Assembly: GCF_036327755.1 (NCBI RefSeq)
Contig: NZ_CP109596.1
Span: 1,054,001-1,118,000 of the forward strand
From: Nocardia sp. NBC_01503
GTDB taxonomy: Bacteria > Actinomycetota > Actinomycetes > Mycobacteriales > Mycobacteriaceae
Length of the DNA stretch: 64,000 nucleotides
Direction: 5' to 3'
Below, piece after piece: positions 35,094-47,192 of the stretch. Under the pieces are notes generated by a model. That model saw only the letters and a list, made by a program, of their open reading frames with translations, was not told the DNA's origin and did no database searches. Position numbers and translations under genes: made by a program. The first letter of the stretch is position 1. Each line of letters starts with the position of its first letter.

Positions 35094-35684
35094 GTGCTCC
35101 TGTCCCGCGCTCGTGGCCTCTCCGCCCGGCCGCCAGAGGATGTCGCCTTCCGGGTTGGCCACCCGGCCCAGAATGAACAGCAGGTCGGAGAGGCGGTTCA
35201 GGTATTTCGCCGGGAGCACGCTGGTGTCGTCGGGGTGCGCGTCGACCGCGGCCCACGCCGAACGCTCGGCGCGTCGGGCCACCGTGCGCGCGGTGTGCAG
35301 CAACGCCGCAAGCGGTGTGCCACCGGGCAGAATGAACGAATTCAACGGTGCCAGAGGCTCATTGAAGTCATCGCACCACTTTTCGAGGCGGTCGATATAC
35401 GGCTGGGTGATGCGCAGCGGCGGATACTTGGGGTCCTCGACCACCGGGGTCGACAGATCCGCGCCCGCGTCGAAGAGATCGTTCTGGATGGCGCGCAACA
35501 CACTCAGGATGCGCTCATCGGGATTGCCGAGCGAGATCGCGACACCGAGTGCGGCGTTCGCCTCATCACAGTCGGCGTAGGCGACCAGTCGGGCATCAGT
35601 CTTGGAGACCCGCGAGAAATCGCTGAGCCCGGTCGTTCCGTCATCGCCGGTCCGCGTGTAAATCCGCGTCAGGTGCACACTCAC
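35091..35684 (-). CDS. cob(I)alamin adenosyltransferase, PduO type
   Basis: A 197-residue five-helix ATP:corrinoid adenosyltransferase that makes adenosylcobalamin (Rv1314c-like). The N-terminal ATP-binding motif [19 protein letters not shown] and the later [26 protein letters not shown] and [14 protein letters not shown] are the hallmarks of the PduO family. The GTG at 35684 was chosen; TACTGT lies 6 bases upstream, and longer in-frame starts have no support. It ends 10 bases before murA. It would supply cofactor for methylmalonyl-CoA mutase, whose epimerase partner is at 24582. Confidence 0.93.
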   Translation of the reverse strand: MSVHLTRIYTRTGDDGTTGLSDFSRVSKTDARLVAYADCDEANAALGVAISLGNPDERILSVLRAIQNDLFDAGADLSTPVVEDPKYPPLRITQPYIDRLEKWCDDFNEPLAPLNSFILPGGTPLAALLHTARTVARRAERSAWAAVDAHPDDTSVLPAKYLNRLSDLLFILGRVANPEGDILWRPGGEATSAGQEH

Positions 35685-35690
35685 GGGCCA

Positions 35691-35696
35691 ACAGTA
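35691..35696 (-). promoter_or_regulatory. candidate leaderless -10 box of the adenosyltransferase gene (TACTGT)
   Basis: TACTGT on the minus strand ends 6 bases before the GTG at 35684. Confidence 0.5.
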
Positions 35697-35888
35697 ACGC
35701 CGGGGTGATAGGTGACTGCATATCTCGCAAGGATCGGGGTAACTCGTCGGGGACGTCCGGAACTCAGCCAACCCGCCGACCGGCGGCCCGCAACGGCAAT
35801 TGCGCTGCACCTACCCGCCGGCAAAAGTGGCGAGGAGGCGGGAAAGCGTTACCCCGAGCGCACGAGATCAGTCGTTACGCGCGCAACC

Positions 35889-36320
35889 TCACCGGCGCCG
35901 CCGAATGCGCTCCGACGGGCGGGATTCCACCCAGGACAGGAAGGCCGCGAGGGCGCCGCGATCGAGCGCAAGCTCGTAGCTGCCGTTCTCATCGGTGACT
36001 TCGACGATGGCCTCGTCGTTCATGATGTCGAACTCGTCGCCCTCGGGTTTGCGGCGGCCGGTGCCGACCTCGATCCCCTGACGGCGAATCGTGCAATCCG
36101 GACCCAGCTTGAGACTGGAGAGTTTGTAGAAGACGAGGGTGTCCTCGCCATAGCGGATCAGACCGTGCCGCCAGCCCGCACCGTGACCGCGTACCGGGAG
36201 CACCCGCAACAGCGCTGCGGTTCCGCCCCGACGCAGCATGATCAGGCGATATGTGGAGGCCAGGGCCAAACCGACAAGCAACAGCACCAGAATGATCAGA
36301 ACCACCATCCCGGTCCGCAA
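35889..36320 (-). CDS. DUF2550 membrane-anchored protein
   Basis: A 143-residue protein (Rv1312-like). An N-terminal transmembrane helix (VVLIILVLLLVGLALASTY) is followed by a cytoplasmic beta-rich domain with WRHGLIRYGEDTLVFYKLSSL and VEVTDENGSYELALDRGALAAF. The DUF2550 family is found next to the ATP synthase operon in mycolate actinomycetes. Its function is unknown. Here two porin genes separate it from atpC. The 204 bases between it and the adenosyltransferase start show no gene. Confidence 0.88.
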   Translation of the reverse strand: MRTGMVVLIILVLLLVGLALASTYRLIMLRRGGTAALLRVLPVRGHGAGWRHGLIRYGEDTLVFYKLSSLKLGPDCTIRRQGIEVGTGRRKPEGDEFDIMNDEAIVEVTDENGSYELALDRGALAAFLSWVESRPSERIRRRR

Positions 36321-36457
36321 TGTTGCTCCGTCCCTTCACCTGTCGAGCACGATTCCGGCCATCGGCCGGACCCCGTGTGTGGTCGATAGTAGCGACCGTG
36401 TGAACACGAGGTTCGGCCATCCACCGAATGTGACGTATGCCCTGCTCAGCGCTGGCC

Positions 36458-37150
36458 TCAGCCGATGCTGAACGGCTGGCCCCAGAGCGCCAGATTTCCG
36501 ATGAAGGTGGTTGTGTCGACCTCGGCGAGGATGAATGAGCGCGCCTGCGCGTAGCCACCGCAACCATCCACCGAGAAGGTCTCGTCCACCCAGCTGACGC
36601 TGGCATGCGGACCGGGAACCTTGTTGTAGCGCTTATGCGATTCCATGCCGTAGTCGTCGGGCCGCTCCAGATCGAGCATCAAACGCGCGACCGCCTGCCC
36701 GGCCGAGAGCGTGATACCGCCGCCCACCACCTCGGACGCACCCTGTAGCAATTGCTGCGCGCCGGCGCCGGACGGCGCTTCACTGGCGTTGGAGCTCTCC
36801 GAGAACGGGCCGATATCCACCTGGCAGCCGACCACATAGCCGGGCGAGATCTTGATGGTCGCCGTCGATGCGCTCGGTCCGGCCAGGTCCACGCTGCCGC
36901 GTCCGGTGGTCCACACATTGCGGTGCACCGGCGTCGACCCCATGGACGGGTTGATCTTGGCCGATTCCCCGTCGATGCGAATGGTGACGGTGGTGCCGTC
37001 CGCCAGTTCCCGGGTGATCACCCCACCCGGCAAAGGAATGAACGTGTCCGCGGTCGCCGTGCCCGGCGCACTGACACCGCACGCCATCATCACCGCCGCC
37101 GCTATCCCGAAAAGCCTTCCGCCCCAGGGTTTTACATCAGAGCCGAACAT
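36458..37150 (-). CDS. MspA-family porin, second of a tandem pair
   Basis: A 230-residue secreted protein. The signal peptide (hydrophobic IAAAVMMACGVSAPG) is probably cut after TATA before DTFIPLPGG. The mature part shows MspA features: NVWTTGRGSVDL, PGYVVGCQVDI and the C-terminal GCGGYAQARSF and LWGQPFSIG. Such proteins form octameric channels in the mycolic-acid outer membrane. The neighbouring paralogue ends almost identically, and the pair recalls the NfpA/NfpB hetero-oligomeric channel of Nocardia farcinica. It has an extra loop (SSNASEAPSGAGAQQ). ATG with GAAGGGA upstream, 28 bases after the partner gene. Confidence 0.88.
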   Translation of the reverse strand: MFGSDVKPWGGRLFGIAAAVMMACGVSAPGTATADTFIPLPGGVITRELADGTTVTIRIDGESAKINPSMGSTPVHRNVWTTGRGSVDLAGPSASTATIKISPGYVVGCQVDIGPFSESSNASEAPSGAGAQQLLQGASEVVGGGITLSAGQAVARLMLDLERPDDYGMESHKRYNKVPGPHASVSWVDETFSVDGCGGYAQARSFILAEVDTTTFIGNLALWGQPFSIG

Positions 37151-37178
37151 GCGATCCCTTCGCGTCGAAGTTCGATCC

Positions 37179-37814
37179 TCAGCCGATGCTGAACGGCTGG
37201 CCGTAGAGGGTGACCTTGGCGTAGTCCACGCCGATGATCTCCACCACCGAGAACTGGCGGGCCTGCGCGTATCCGCCGCAACCCTGAATTTCCATCGGAA
37301 CGTCTTGGTACTGGATCTGATACGAACCGCTCTTGATCAACTCGATGTTGTTGATCGCCATCCACTTCACCTGTCCCGGCGACAGCGGAAAACTGAATCC
37401 CGCCGACACCGCGGGCGAGGTACTGATCGTGACGGACGCGTTGCCGCTGAGCGAACCCAGCGAAACCTGGCAGCCCACCACATATCCGACCGTCAAATTG
37501 GAGGAGCCGTGAGTTCCGGAATCATTGGTGCCCGGATAGTTCAGCGGACCATTGTTCGGCCCGACCGTGCCGTCCGGCGTCTCCACCTCGGCGATCACAT
37601 TGCCGCTCACCCACGACGTACGGCCCGCGCCATTGGACGCCAGCGACGGCGAAATGACCGCGCGCTCACCGACACTCGTGATTTTGACGCCCGGACCCTC
37701 GATATGCCCGTTGGGCAGCGGGACGATGGTGTCCGCGTTCGCCGCGCCCGGTGAGAAGAATCCGATGCCTACCGCGACCGCCATTGCCGTAACGGTCCAT
37801 CTGCTAACGCTCAT
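37179..37814 (-). CDS. MspA-family porin, first of a tandem pair
   Basis: A 211-residue secreted protein with a signal peptide cut after GAANA before DTIVPLPNG, matching the processing site of its partner. SWVSGNVIAEVETPDG, LTVGYVVGCQVSLG, GCGGYAQARQF and LYGQPFSIG are MspA-family elements. The partner downstream differs in loops, which fits a two-subunit channel. ATG with GAGGGG about 4 bases upstream. The pair is inserted between atpC, which has its own strong terminator, and DUF2550, so it should be transcribed from the 37815-37960 gap, where no clear promoter box was picked. Confidence 0.88.
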   Translation of the reverse strand: MSVSRWTVTAMAVAVGIGFFSPGAANADTIVPLPNGHIEGPGVKITSVGERAVISPSLASNGAGRTSWVSGNVIAEVETPDGTVGPNNGPLNYPGTNDSGTHGSSNLTVGYVVGCQVSLGSLSGNASVTISTSPAVSAGFSFPLSPGQVKWMAINNIELIKSGSYQIQYQDVPMEIQGCGGYAQARQFSVVEIIGVDYAKVTLYGQPFSIG

Positions 37815-37969
37815 TCACCCCTCGCTCATCGTGGCGAGGCCACACCCGCTCATACCCGGGCGAGACCGCGCTGCGCCAACTCATTGAGGTAAAGCTGAAA
37901 GTGCTGAAATAGCCGAGGCATTGCGGAATGGGTCAGATCACACTCCGGAGCCGTGCTGAGTGTAAACGA

Positions 37970-38013
37970 AAAGAGCGGCGGCCCTGGGATATTTCCCAGA
38001 GCCGCCGCTCTTT
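37970..38013 (-). terminator. terminator of the ATP synthase operon
   Basis: A 13-bp outer stem (37970-37982 with 38001-38013, AAAGAGCGGCGGC/GCCGCCGCTCTTT) is extended by a 6-bp inner stem CTGGGA/TCCCAG. A T-rich stretch follows in the minus-strand direction. It begins 22 bases after the atpC stop. Confidence 0.88.
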
Positions 38014-38034
38014 GCTGAGTGAATACTCCGCGTT

Positions 38035-38412
38035 TTAGCCCTGTGCGGCCTTCTCCACGGCGCGCAGTCGGCCCTGAGCCTTGGCCTGCGCCTCCGGGCT
38101 GGCGTCCGCATCGGCGAGCACGGCCTTGGCGGCCGCCTCGTCGATATCGCCCGAGAAATCAGCGGATTCGGCGAGCACTCGCACCGAAGTGCCGGTGACC
38201 GAGAAGAATCCGCCGTGCACGGCCGCGACAATGCGCTCGTCGCTGTCGGACACGATGGTCACCGTGCCGGCTTCGACCAGCTGACCGAGCAGCGGTTCGT
38301 GGCCGGCGAGGATGCCGATCTCGCCCTCCGTGGTCTGGGCCGAGACGAACTTCGCCCGGCCCGACCACAGCAGTCGCTCAACGGCGACCAGATCAACTGA
38401 CATATCCGCCAT
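38035..38412 (-). CDS. atpC: ATP synthase epsilon subunit
   Basis: The small rotor subunit linking gamma to the c ring and regulating ATP hydrolysis. 125 residues: an N-terminal beta-sandwich ([35 protein letters not shown]) and a short C-terminal helical part ([25 protein letters not shown]). It starts 6 bases after atpD and is the last gene of the operon before a strong terminator. Confidence 0.96.
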   Translation of the reverse strand: MADMSVDLVAVERLLWSGRAKFVSAQTTEGEIGILAGHEPLLGQLVEAGTVTIVSDSDERIVAAVHGGFFSVTGTSVRVLAESADFSGDIDEAAAKAVLADADASPEAQAKAQGRLRAVEKAAQG

Positions 38413-38418
38413 GGTGGA

Positions 38419-39897
<1,479 letters not shown>

Positions 39898-39952
39898 TCA
39901 CTACGTGGTTACGCGAGCTGCCGCCTCCGTTCCCAGCGCCCATACCGCGTGT

Positions 39953-40924
39953 CTAGTCGCGGTCCGAGCTCGACGCCAGCGCGTTGGCGCCACCGACGAT
40001 TTCCGTGATTTCCTGCGTGATTCCGGCCTGACGCAGCGAATTCGCGGTGCGGGTCAGGGAATTCACCAGATCCGTCGCGTTATCGGTAGCAGCCTTCATC
40101 GCGGTGCGGCGCGCAGCCGACTCCGACGCCGCCGCATCGAGCAGCGACGCGTAAATGCGAGTGTTGATGTACTTCGGCAGCAGCGCGCCCAGCAGGCGAT
40201 CCGCATCCGGCTCGAACTCGTACTGTGCGTGCACATCCGCCGACTCGGAGTCGGAGAAGCTGTCATCGCCCAGCTCGTAGTTCTCCTCCACATAGCTCAC
40301 CTGAATGGGAGCCAGGCGGCGGACCTCGGGGACCTGCGACAGCATCGACACGAAACGCGTGTAGACGATGTGCAGTTCATCGACACCGGCCATGGTGCCC
40401 TCACCGTTGGGTGCGGCAACCTCACCGTCGGCGCCCGCCATGAACGCCTCAACCAGGTGGTTGCACGCCGAGGACGCGTCCACATAGTTCGGCGACTGCG
40501 AGAAGCCGGTCCACGATCCGTTGACCTCACGCTTACGGAAGGTGTAGAACGTCAGGCCCTTCGAGCCCATCACGTACAGCACCGGCTCTTTGCCCTCGGA
40601 GCGCAGCGTGGTGAGCAGCTCCTCGGTGCGCTTGAGCACATTCGAGTTGTAGCCGCCGCACATACCGCGGTCACTGGTGATCACCAGTACCGCGGCACGC
40701 CGCGCGTTGGGCCGCTCGGTGAGCAGCGGGTGGGTGAGATTCCCACTGGCGCTTGCCAATTCGGCGAGCACCTTGGTGATCTCCTCCGCGTACGGCTTGG
40801 CCGCCGCGACCCGGGCCTGCGCCTTGCTGATTCGCGAGGTCGCGATCAGCTCTTGCGCTTTGGTGATCTTCTTGATCGAGCTCACGGAACGAATTCGGGA
40901 GCGCAGTTCGCGCACGCTTGCCAT
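39953..40924 (-). CDS. atpG: ATP synthase gamma subunit
   Basis: The central rotor shaft, 323 residues. The N-terminal helix [20 protein letters not shown] and the C-terminal helix [20 protein letters not shown] form the coiled coil. [17 protein letters not shown] is the conserved core. The length, longer than E. coli gamma (287), includes an actinobacterial insertion around residues 195-215 ([18 protein letters not shown]). It follows atpA after 58 bases. Confidence 0.97.
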   Translation of the reverse strand: MASVRELRSRIRSVSSIKKITKAQELIATSRISKAQARVAAAKPYAEEITKVLAELASASGNLTHPLLTERPNARRAAVLVITSDRGMCGGYNSNVLKRTEELLTTLRSEGKEPVLYVMGSKGLTFYTFRKREVNGSWTGFSQSPNYVDASSACNHLVEAFMAGADGEVAAPNGEGTMAGVDELHIVYTRFVSMLSQVPEVRRLAPIQVSYVEENYELGDDSFSDSESADVHAQYEFEPDADRLLGALLPKYINTRIYASLLDAAASESAARRTAMKAATDNATDLVNSLTRTANSLRQAGITQEITEIVGGANALASSSDRD

Positions 40925-40982
40925 TAGCGGTTCACACTCCCTTCATTCCTCGAGTCAGACAGTCGCATGTGCTTCGCCGTTC

Positions 40983-42623
40983 TTACTTCTCGACGTGCTT
41001 GCGAGTGACGGACAGCGACTCGACCTCTTCGTGATCCAGCTGACCGGCCTCGGCCTCGTTCACGACACGGCTGCCGTCCGAAGCCAGGAAGCCCTGCTTG
41101 AACTTGTCGGTCGCGACCTTGAACGACTCCGCGTTCTCGCCCTCGAGCTTCTTCGAACCACCCGCGAGGGCGTCGAAGGAAGCCTGCACCGAGCTGTGCA
41201 GGTACTCCAGCAGCTCGACGTTGAAGCGGCGCACATCGTCGACCGGAACCGAGTCGTAGTAGCCGGCGTCGACCAGGAACAGCGAAACAACCTGATCCTC
41301 AACCGAAACCGGGGCGTACTGGTCCTGCTTGAGCAGCTCGACCCAGCGCGCGCCGCGCTCCAGCTGCGCCAGCGAGGCCGCGTCCAGATCGGAGGCGAAG
41401 GCGGAGAACGCCTCGAGCTCGCGGTAGGAGGCCAGCTCCAGACGCAGCGAACCGGAGACCTGCTTCATGGCCTTGGTCTGCGCGGCGCCACCGACACGGG
41501 AGACCGAGATACCGACGTTGATGGCCGGACGGACACCCTTGTTGAAGAGGTCCGACTCCAGGAACACCTGGCCGTCGGTGATGGAGATGACGTTGGTCGG
41601 AATGAACGCCGACACGTCGTTGGCCTTGGTCTCGATGATCGGCAGCGCGGTCATGGAACCGGCACCGAGCTCATCGGAGAGCTTCGCGCAACGCTCCAGC
41701 AGACGGGAGTGCAGGTAGAAGACGTCACCCGGGTACGCCTCGCGGCCCGGCGGGCGACGCAGCAGCAGCGAGATGGCGCGGTACGCCTCCGCCTGCTTGG
41801 ACAGGTCGTCGAACACGATCAGAACGTGCTTGCCCTGGTACATCCAGTGCTGGCCGATGGCCGAACCGGTGTACGGCGCAAGCCATTTGAAGCCGGCGGA
41901 GTCCGACGCGGGGGCCGCGACGATGGTGGTGTACTCCATCGCGCCGTGGGCCTCCAGCGCGGCCTTGACGCCCGCGATGGTGGAACCCTTCTGGCCGATC
42001 GCGACGTAGATGCAGCGCACCTGCTTCGACGGATCGCCCGAGGCCCAGTTGGCCTTCTGGTTGATGATGGCGTCGACGCAGACCGCGGTCTTACCGGTCT
42101 TGCGGTCGCCGATGACGAGCTGACGCTGGCCGCGGCCGATGGCGGTCAGGGCGTCGATCGCGGTGATACCGGTCGCGAGGGGCTCGCCGACGGGCTGGCG
42201 CTCCAGCACGGTGGCGGCCTGCAGCTCGAGCACGCGACGCTCGTCGGACTCGATCTCGCCGAGGCCGTCGATCGGGGCGCCCAGCGGGTTAACCACGCGG
42301 CCGAGGAAGTTGTCGCCCACCGGGACCGAGAGCACGTCGCCGGTACGACGGACCTGCTGGCCCTCCTCGATGGTGTCGAACTCACCCAGGACGACGGCAC
42401 CGATTTCGGTGTCCTCCAGGTTCAGCGCGACGCCGAGCACGCCGCCGGGGAATTCCAGCAGCTCGTTCGCCATCGCGCCGGGGAGGCCGCTGATGTGGGC
42501 AATGCCGTCGCCGGTGTCGGTGACGACGCCCACTTCCTCGATGGAGGTTTCCGGGGTGTAGCTCTGGGTGTAGCTCTCGATCGCGCTACGGATCTCATCG
42601 GGGGAGATCGTCAGCTCCGCCAT
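40983..42623 (-). CDS. atpA: ATP synthase alpha subunit
   Basis: The non-catalytic nucleotide-binding F1 subunit, 546 residues. The P-loop is [15 protein letters not shown], with [13 protein letters not shown] and [13 protein letters not shown] segments and the arginine finger region [17 protein letters not shown]. The C-terminus extends beyond the E. coli form by about 30 charged residues, as in mycobacteria, where the tail suppresses ATP hydrolysis. That function is inferred here. It lies between atpH and atpG. Confidence 0.98.
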   Translation of the reverse strand: MAELTISPDEIRSAIESYTQSYTPETSIEEVGVVTDTGDGIAHISGLPGAMANELLEFPGGVLGVALNLEDTEIGAVVLGEFDTIEEGQQVRRTGDVLSVPVGDNFLGRVVNPLGAPIDGLGEIESDERRVLELQAATVLERQPVGEPLATGITAIDALTAIGRGQRQLVIGDRKTGKTAVCVDAIINQKANWASGDPSKQVRCIYVAIGQKGSTIAGVKAALEAHGAMEYTTIVAAPASDSAGFKWLAPYTGSAIGQHWMYQGKHVLIVFDDLSKQAEAYRAISLLLRRPPGREAYPGDVFYLHSRLLERCAKLSDELGAGSMTALPIIETKANDVSAFIPTNVISITDGQVFLESDLFNKGVRPAINVGISVSRVGGAAQTKAMKQVSGSLRLELASYRELEAFSAFASDLDAASLAQLERGARWVELLKQDQYAPVSVEDQVVSLFLVDAGYYDSVPVDDVRRFNVELLEYLHSSVQASFDALAGGSKKLEGENAESFKVATDKFKQGFLASDGSRVVNEAEAGQLDHEEVESLSVTRKHVEK

Positions 42624-42693
42624 GTTCTTCCTGCTCTCGCTGTGGTCTCGAATGTCGGTGTGTTGGTGCGCTTGTCAGGCCGGGTCGCTGGCG

Positions 42694-43515
42694 TCAGGCC
42701 AGCGACTGGCGCAAGCGCTGCAGTCGGCCGACGGCGCTGCCGTCGATCAGGTCGTCGCCCACGCGCACGACGACGCCGGCCAGCAGGCTCGGGTCTTCCT
42801 GCACGTGCACCGTGACGGGCTTGTCGTAGATGCGCTGAAGCGAAGCCGCCAGGTGCTCACGCTGCTGGGTCGTCAGGGTCGACGCGGAGCGCACATGCGC
42901 CACGATCTGATCCCGGAGCGACGCCGCCAGATCGGACAGGTGGTCGAAGGCCTCGCCGATATCGCCCTTCTTGCTGCGGGCGACCGCCTGCTGGACCAGT
43001 TCGAGGGTGATCTCCTCGACCTTGCCCGCGAGCAGACGCTGGACCAGTTCACGCTTGGCCGCGAGCGGCTTGCCGTGATCGGTCAGCGCCTGCTCCAGCA
43101 CGGGGTTGTCTTCGACGATCCGGCCCAGGCGGAACAGCTCGTCCTCGACGGCGCCGAGGCGGCCGCGATCCTCCGCGGCGCGCAGCAGCGCTTCGCGGCC
43201 GAGCAGCACCAGGCTGTCGACCAGATCGCGGGAACGGGACCAGTCCTGTGCCACCGCGGTGGTCAGCACCGTCTGGGTGGCTCCGCTGACCTTGCCGCCG
43301 AAGAGGCGCTCGGCCAATTCGGCGCGGGCCGAGCTGGACACCGACTTATCCGCGAGCGCCACACGCAGCGAGCGCTGGTCGTCGAGGACGGCGACAACGG
43401 CGAACAGTTCGGAGCCCGTCGTGGCCGCGACGGTGTCGCTTCCGGTCAGAGCGGCCCGAAGAGCTTCCCGCGCACGGGAGCTCGCCTCACGGCTCGCTGC
43501 GTACATGCTTCCCAC
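42694..43515 (-). CDS. atpH: ATP synthase delta subunit
   Basis: The peripheral-stalk subunit joining F1 to the b subunits. 273 residues, larger than the E. coli form (177) because of an internal expansion typical of actinobacteria (SLVLLGREALLRAAEDRGRL precedes the second half). The C-terminal strand VTVHVQEDPSLLAGVVVRVG is the signature. There is no N-terminal b'-type transmembrane helix, so it is not the b'-delta fusion of mycobacteria. The start is a GTG at 43515; the ATG three codons later (43506) is equally possible. Confidence 0.94.
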   Translation of the reverse strand: MGSMYAASREASSRAREALRAALTGSDTVAATTGSELFAVVAVLDDQRSLRVALADKSVSSSARAELAERLFGGKVSGATQTVLTTAVAQDWSRSRDLVDSLVLLGREALLRAAEDRGRLGAVEDELFRLGRIVEDNPVLEQALTDHGKPLAAKRELVQRLLAGKVEEITLELVQQAVARSKKGDIGEAFDHLSDLAASLRDQIVAHVRSASTLTTQQREHLAASLQRIYDKPVTVHVQEDPSLLAGVVVRVGDDLIDGSAVGRLQRLRQSLA

Positions 43516-43525
43516 TTTCGGTTCG

Positions 43526-44077
43526 TTACCTTCCGACCCCGATGCCGGCGTTCGCGTCCAGCTCCTGGAGGAACCGGTCGATCGACGCCGCCTGCTTGGC
43601 CTCGTCGGCCACCGACTGACCGATGATCTTCTCGGCCAGGTCGACCGCGGTGCGGCCGAGCTCGGAACGCAGTTCGGTCACGATCTGCTGGCGCTGTGCC
43701 TCCAGCTGGGTGTGACCCGACGCCACGATGCGGTCGGCCTCGGCCTGCGCATCGGCACGCAGCTGCGCCAGGATGGTCTGGCCCTGAGTGCGCGCTTCCT
43801 CACGAATGCGCGCGGCCTCGAGGCGAGCCTCGGCCAACTGCTCCTGATACTGCTGCAGGGTGGCCTGCGCCTCGGCCTGCACGGCCTCGGCCTTGGCGAT
43901 ACCGCCCTCGATCTTCTCCGTGCGCTCGTCCAGCACCTTGGTCAGGCGCGGGACGACGTACTTGGCGAAGACAAAAGCGATAACGATGAAGACGATCGCA
44001 GACCAGACAATGTCATAGGTCTTGGGGACGAGGGGATTGATATCCTCCTCGGCCGCGAGCAAATAAATGCTGTTCAT
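43526..44077 (-). CDS. atpF: ATP synthase b subunit
   Basis: The membrane-anchored stator stalk, 183 residues. A single N-terminal helix ([20 protein letters not shown]) is followed by a long charged coiled coil (for example [20 protein letters not shown]). It lies between atpE and atpH with short gaps of 26 and 10 bases. Confidence 0.96.
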   Translation of the reverse strand: MNSIYLLAAEEDINPLVPKTYDIVWSAIVFIVIAFVFAKYVVPRLTKVLDERTEKIEGGIAKAEAVQAEAQATLQQYQEQLAEARLEAARIREEARTQGQTILAQLRADAQAEADRIVASGHTQLEAQRQQIVTELRSELGRTAVDLAEKIIGQSVADEAKQAASIDRFLQELDANAGIGVGR

Positions 44078-44103
44078 CGTTGATTCCTAAGTCTTTGCCG
44101 GAA

Positions 44104-45277
<1,174 letters not shown>

Positions 45278-45414
45278 TGACGATCTGGTGGTCGACTCAG
45301 GTCGGCTCGAAGTTCGTCAGCAGCTGAGGGGCTTGCGCCCGGGCGTCTGTACGCGCGTCGGCGACATCGTCGACGGTGCAGAACCGGTGACCCGAAGGGT
45401 CCGGTACGGCAGTA

Positions 45415-45442
45415 AGCATAACCTGCTCTCAGGTGGGTCTCA
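45415..45442 (-). promoter_or_regulatory. possible promoter of the atpB-atpC block
   Basis: On the minus strand TGAGAC and TATGCT are 16 bases apart in the 270-base gap between atpI and atpB. The gap holds no gene and includes an AT-rich stretch (45475-45500). Confidence 0.3.
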
Positions 45443-45547
45443 GGTGACCCCCCCTTGTGCTTCGGTCGGCTACAAGTAAAGAGTTTATCAAGTTATCTAC
45501 GACAACGTGTAGGGGGTGGCCTAAACAGGCAGTGAACTGTGTCGGAG

Positions 45548-45976
45548 TTAGAGCTCACGCTCCGTCTCGACGGTCGGAACCCGTTGCCGCAGAAGGCCGT
45601 ACGTCTCCGCACCGAGCACGATGAGCAGTGCGCCGACGACCGTGAGGAAGAGCGCGACGGGGCTGTAGAAGTCGAATCGCTTCAAAATGGCGACGATGGC
45701 CAGCACCAGCACGATCTTGCCGACCCAGCTGCCCAGGATCACGATGCCCTGTAAACCGGACTCGATTTTCGCGCTGAAAAGCACCGAGGCGGCGGTGGTG
45801 AGAATGAAGCCGCCGCCGATGGCGGCGCCGATCAACGCGCCCCACAGACCGGGCATGCCGGCGATGATCGACGACAGAATTGCCGAAACCACCACCAGCA
45901 CAGCCAATCCCATGAGGCCGTAGCGCAGGGCCGCCCGCAGCGGGGCGTCGGGACCGGGGGTGGAAGACGTGCTCAC
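45548..45976 (-). CDS. atpI: ATP synthase protein I-like membrane protein
   Basis: A 142-residue protein with four hydrophobic segments (LMGLAVLVVVSAILSSIIAG, WGALIGAAIGGGFILTTAAS, LGSWVGKIVLVLAIVAILK, PVALFLTVVGALLIVLGAE). It precedes the ATP synthase genes, as Rv1303 does. AtpI proteins are thought to help c-ring assembly or magnesium supply. GTG start, 11 bases after the wecA stop, so it is likely co-transcribed with wecA. Confidence 0.86.
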   Translation of the reverse strand: MSTSSTPGPDAPLRAALRYGLMGLAVLVVVSAILSSIIAGMPGLWGALIGAAIGGGFILTTAASVLFSAKIESGLQGIVILGSWVGKIVLVLAIVAILKRFDFYSPVALFLTVVGALLIVLGAETYGLLRQRVPTVETEREL

Positions 45977-45987
45977 GACAGCGAACT

Positions 45988-47181
45988 CTACCGGGCGGTC
46001 GCGTCCGGGCCGCGCGGTGGTTTACGCGTGGCCCGATCGGTGAGGTCGCGCCAGGACGGCACCGACGTGACGATCAGGGCGAAGACCAGGCCCGCGGCGA
46101 AGAGCAACACCACCACGCGGCGATCCATCAGTGACGTGCCGACCGCGCCGAATGCGAAGACGCTCACCCACAAGTAGATCAACAACACCACGCGGCGATG
46201 CGAATGCCCGATCTGCAGCAAACGGTGATGCAGATGCATTTTGTCCGGGGTGGAGAAACTCACACCCGCGCGAACTCGGCGCACGATGGCCAAAACAAGA
46301 TCAAGTACCGGAATGAACATGACCGCGCCCACCAGCAACAGCGGCGACAGCAGACCGACGATGTCGCGCGGGCCGTAACCCTGCAACGGAATTCGGCCCG
46401 AAGCACCCGTGGAGACCGCGGCCAGCACCAATCCGATGAGCATGGAACCGGTATCGCCCATGAATATTCGCGCGGGCTGAAAATTGTGCGCGAGAAATCC
46501 CAGGCAACCGCCCGCCAGCGCGGCGGCCAGCAGCGCGGGCGGATACGTATCGGTGGAACCGCCCACTTCGTAGAGCAGACCGACGCTGAAGACGAAAACC
46601 GCCACCGACGCGATGAAACCCAGGCCCGCGGCCAAACCGTCCAGACCGTCCACGAAATTCATGGCGTTGATCAAGGTGACGGTGATGCCGACGGTGACCA
46701 GACCGCCCTGCAGCGGATCCAGCACCACGGTCTCATTGGTGAAGGGGTTGTAGATGGCCACCCAGGACAGGCCCATGACCGCCATCACCCCGGCGGCGGT
46801 CACCTGACCGACGAATTTGGTGAGCGCGTCCAAGCCCCAGCGGTCGTCGATTATGCCGACCAGCACGATCAGCGTGCCCGCCGCCAGCACCGCCGGAATG
46901 TCCTTGGGATAGTCGAATCCGCGGCGCAGGGCCGGCAACTGGTGCGCGAACAGCACGGCCGCGACCACACCCAGGTAGATGCCGAGACCGCCCATGCGCG
47001 GGACCGGCTTCACATGGACGTCACGCTCACGCGGAACGGCCACCGCGCCGAAGGCGATGGCGGCCACCCGGATTCCGCCGGTGCTCAGGAAGGTCACCAC
47101 CGACGCGACGAACAGCACCAGCAGCAGCTCCCGCAGCGGGACGACCGCGCCCTGGCTGAAAACGCCCTGACTCAACAGCAT
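45988..47181 (-). CDS. wecA: decaprenyl-phosphate GlcNAc-1-phosphate transferase WecA
   Basis: Transfers GlcNAc-1-phosphate from UDP-GlcNAc to decaprenyl phosphate, the first step of the linker between peptidoglycan and arabinogalactan (Rv1302/Rfe). 397 residues with about 11 transmembrane helices. Catalytic motifs: GIIDDRWG (Asp-Asp), NFVDGLDGLAAG, ARIFMGDTGSM and the cytoplasmic His motif DKMHLHHRLLQIGHS. It starts 11 bases after the stop of the Sua5-family gene. The MraY alternative is excluded by the HLHH-type loop and the context. Confidence 0.94.
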   Translation of the reverse strand: MLLSQGVFSQGAVVPLRELLLVLFVASVVTFLSTGGIRVAAIAFGAVAVPRERDVHVKPVPRMGGLGIYLGVVAAVLFAHQLPALRRGFDYPKDIPAVLAAGTLIVLVGIIDDRWGLDALTKFVGQVTAAGVMAVMGLSWVAIYNPFTNETVVLDPLQGGLVTVGITVTLINAMNFVDGLDGLAAGLGFIASVAVFVFSVGLLYEVGGSTDTYPPALLAAALAGGCLGFLAHNFQPARIFMGDTGSMLIGLVLAAVSTGASGRIPLQGYGPRDIVGLLSPLLLVGAVMFIPVLDLVLAIVRRVRAGVSFSTPDKMHLHHRLLQIGHSHRRVVLLIYLWVSVFAFGAVGTSLMDRRVVVLLFAAGLVFALIVTSVPSWRDLTDRATRKPPRGPDATAR

Positions 47182-47192
47182 CTATCGGGCCG

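Noticed and set aside
36320..36457. Possible small gene between DUF2550 and the porin gene
   Set aside because: Only a short CCGGCC hairpin and no frame with a ribosome site; treated as intergenic.
40677..42815. Long plus-strand frames opposite the ATP synthase genes (also 38497-40008 and 9380-10903)
   Set aside because: Mirror images of highly expressed genes with biased codons; no protein-like features.
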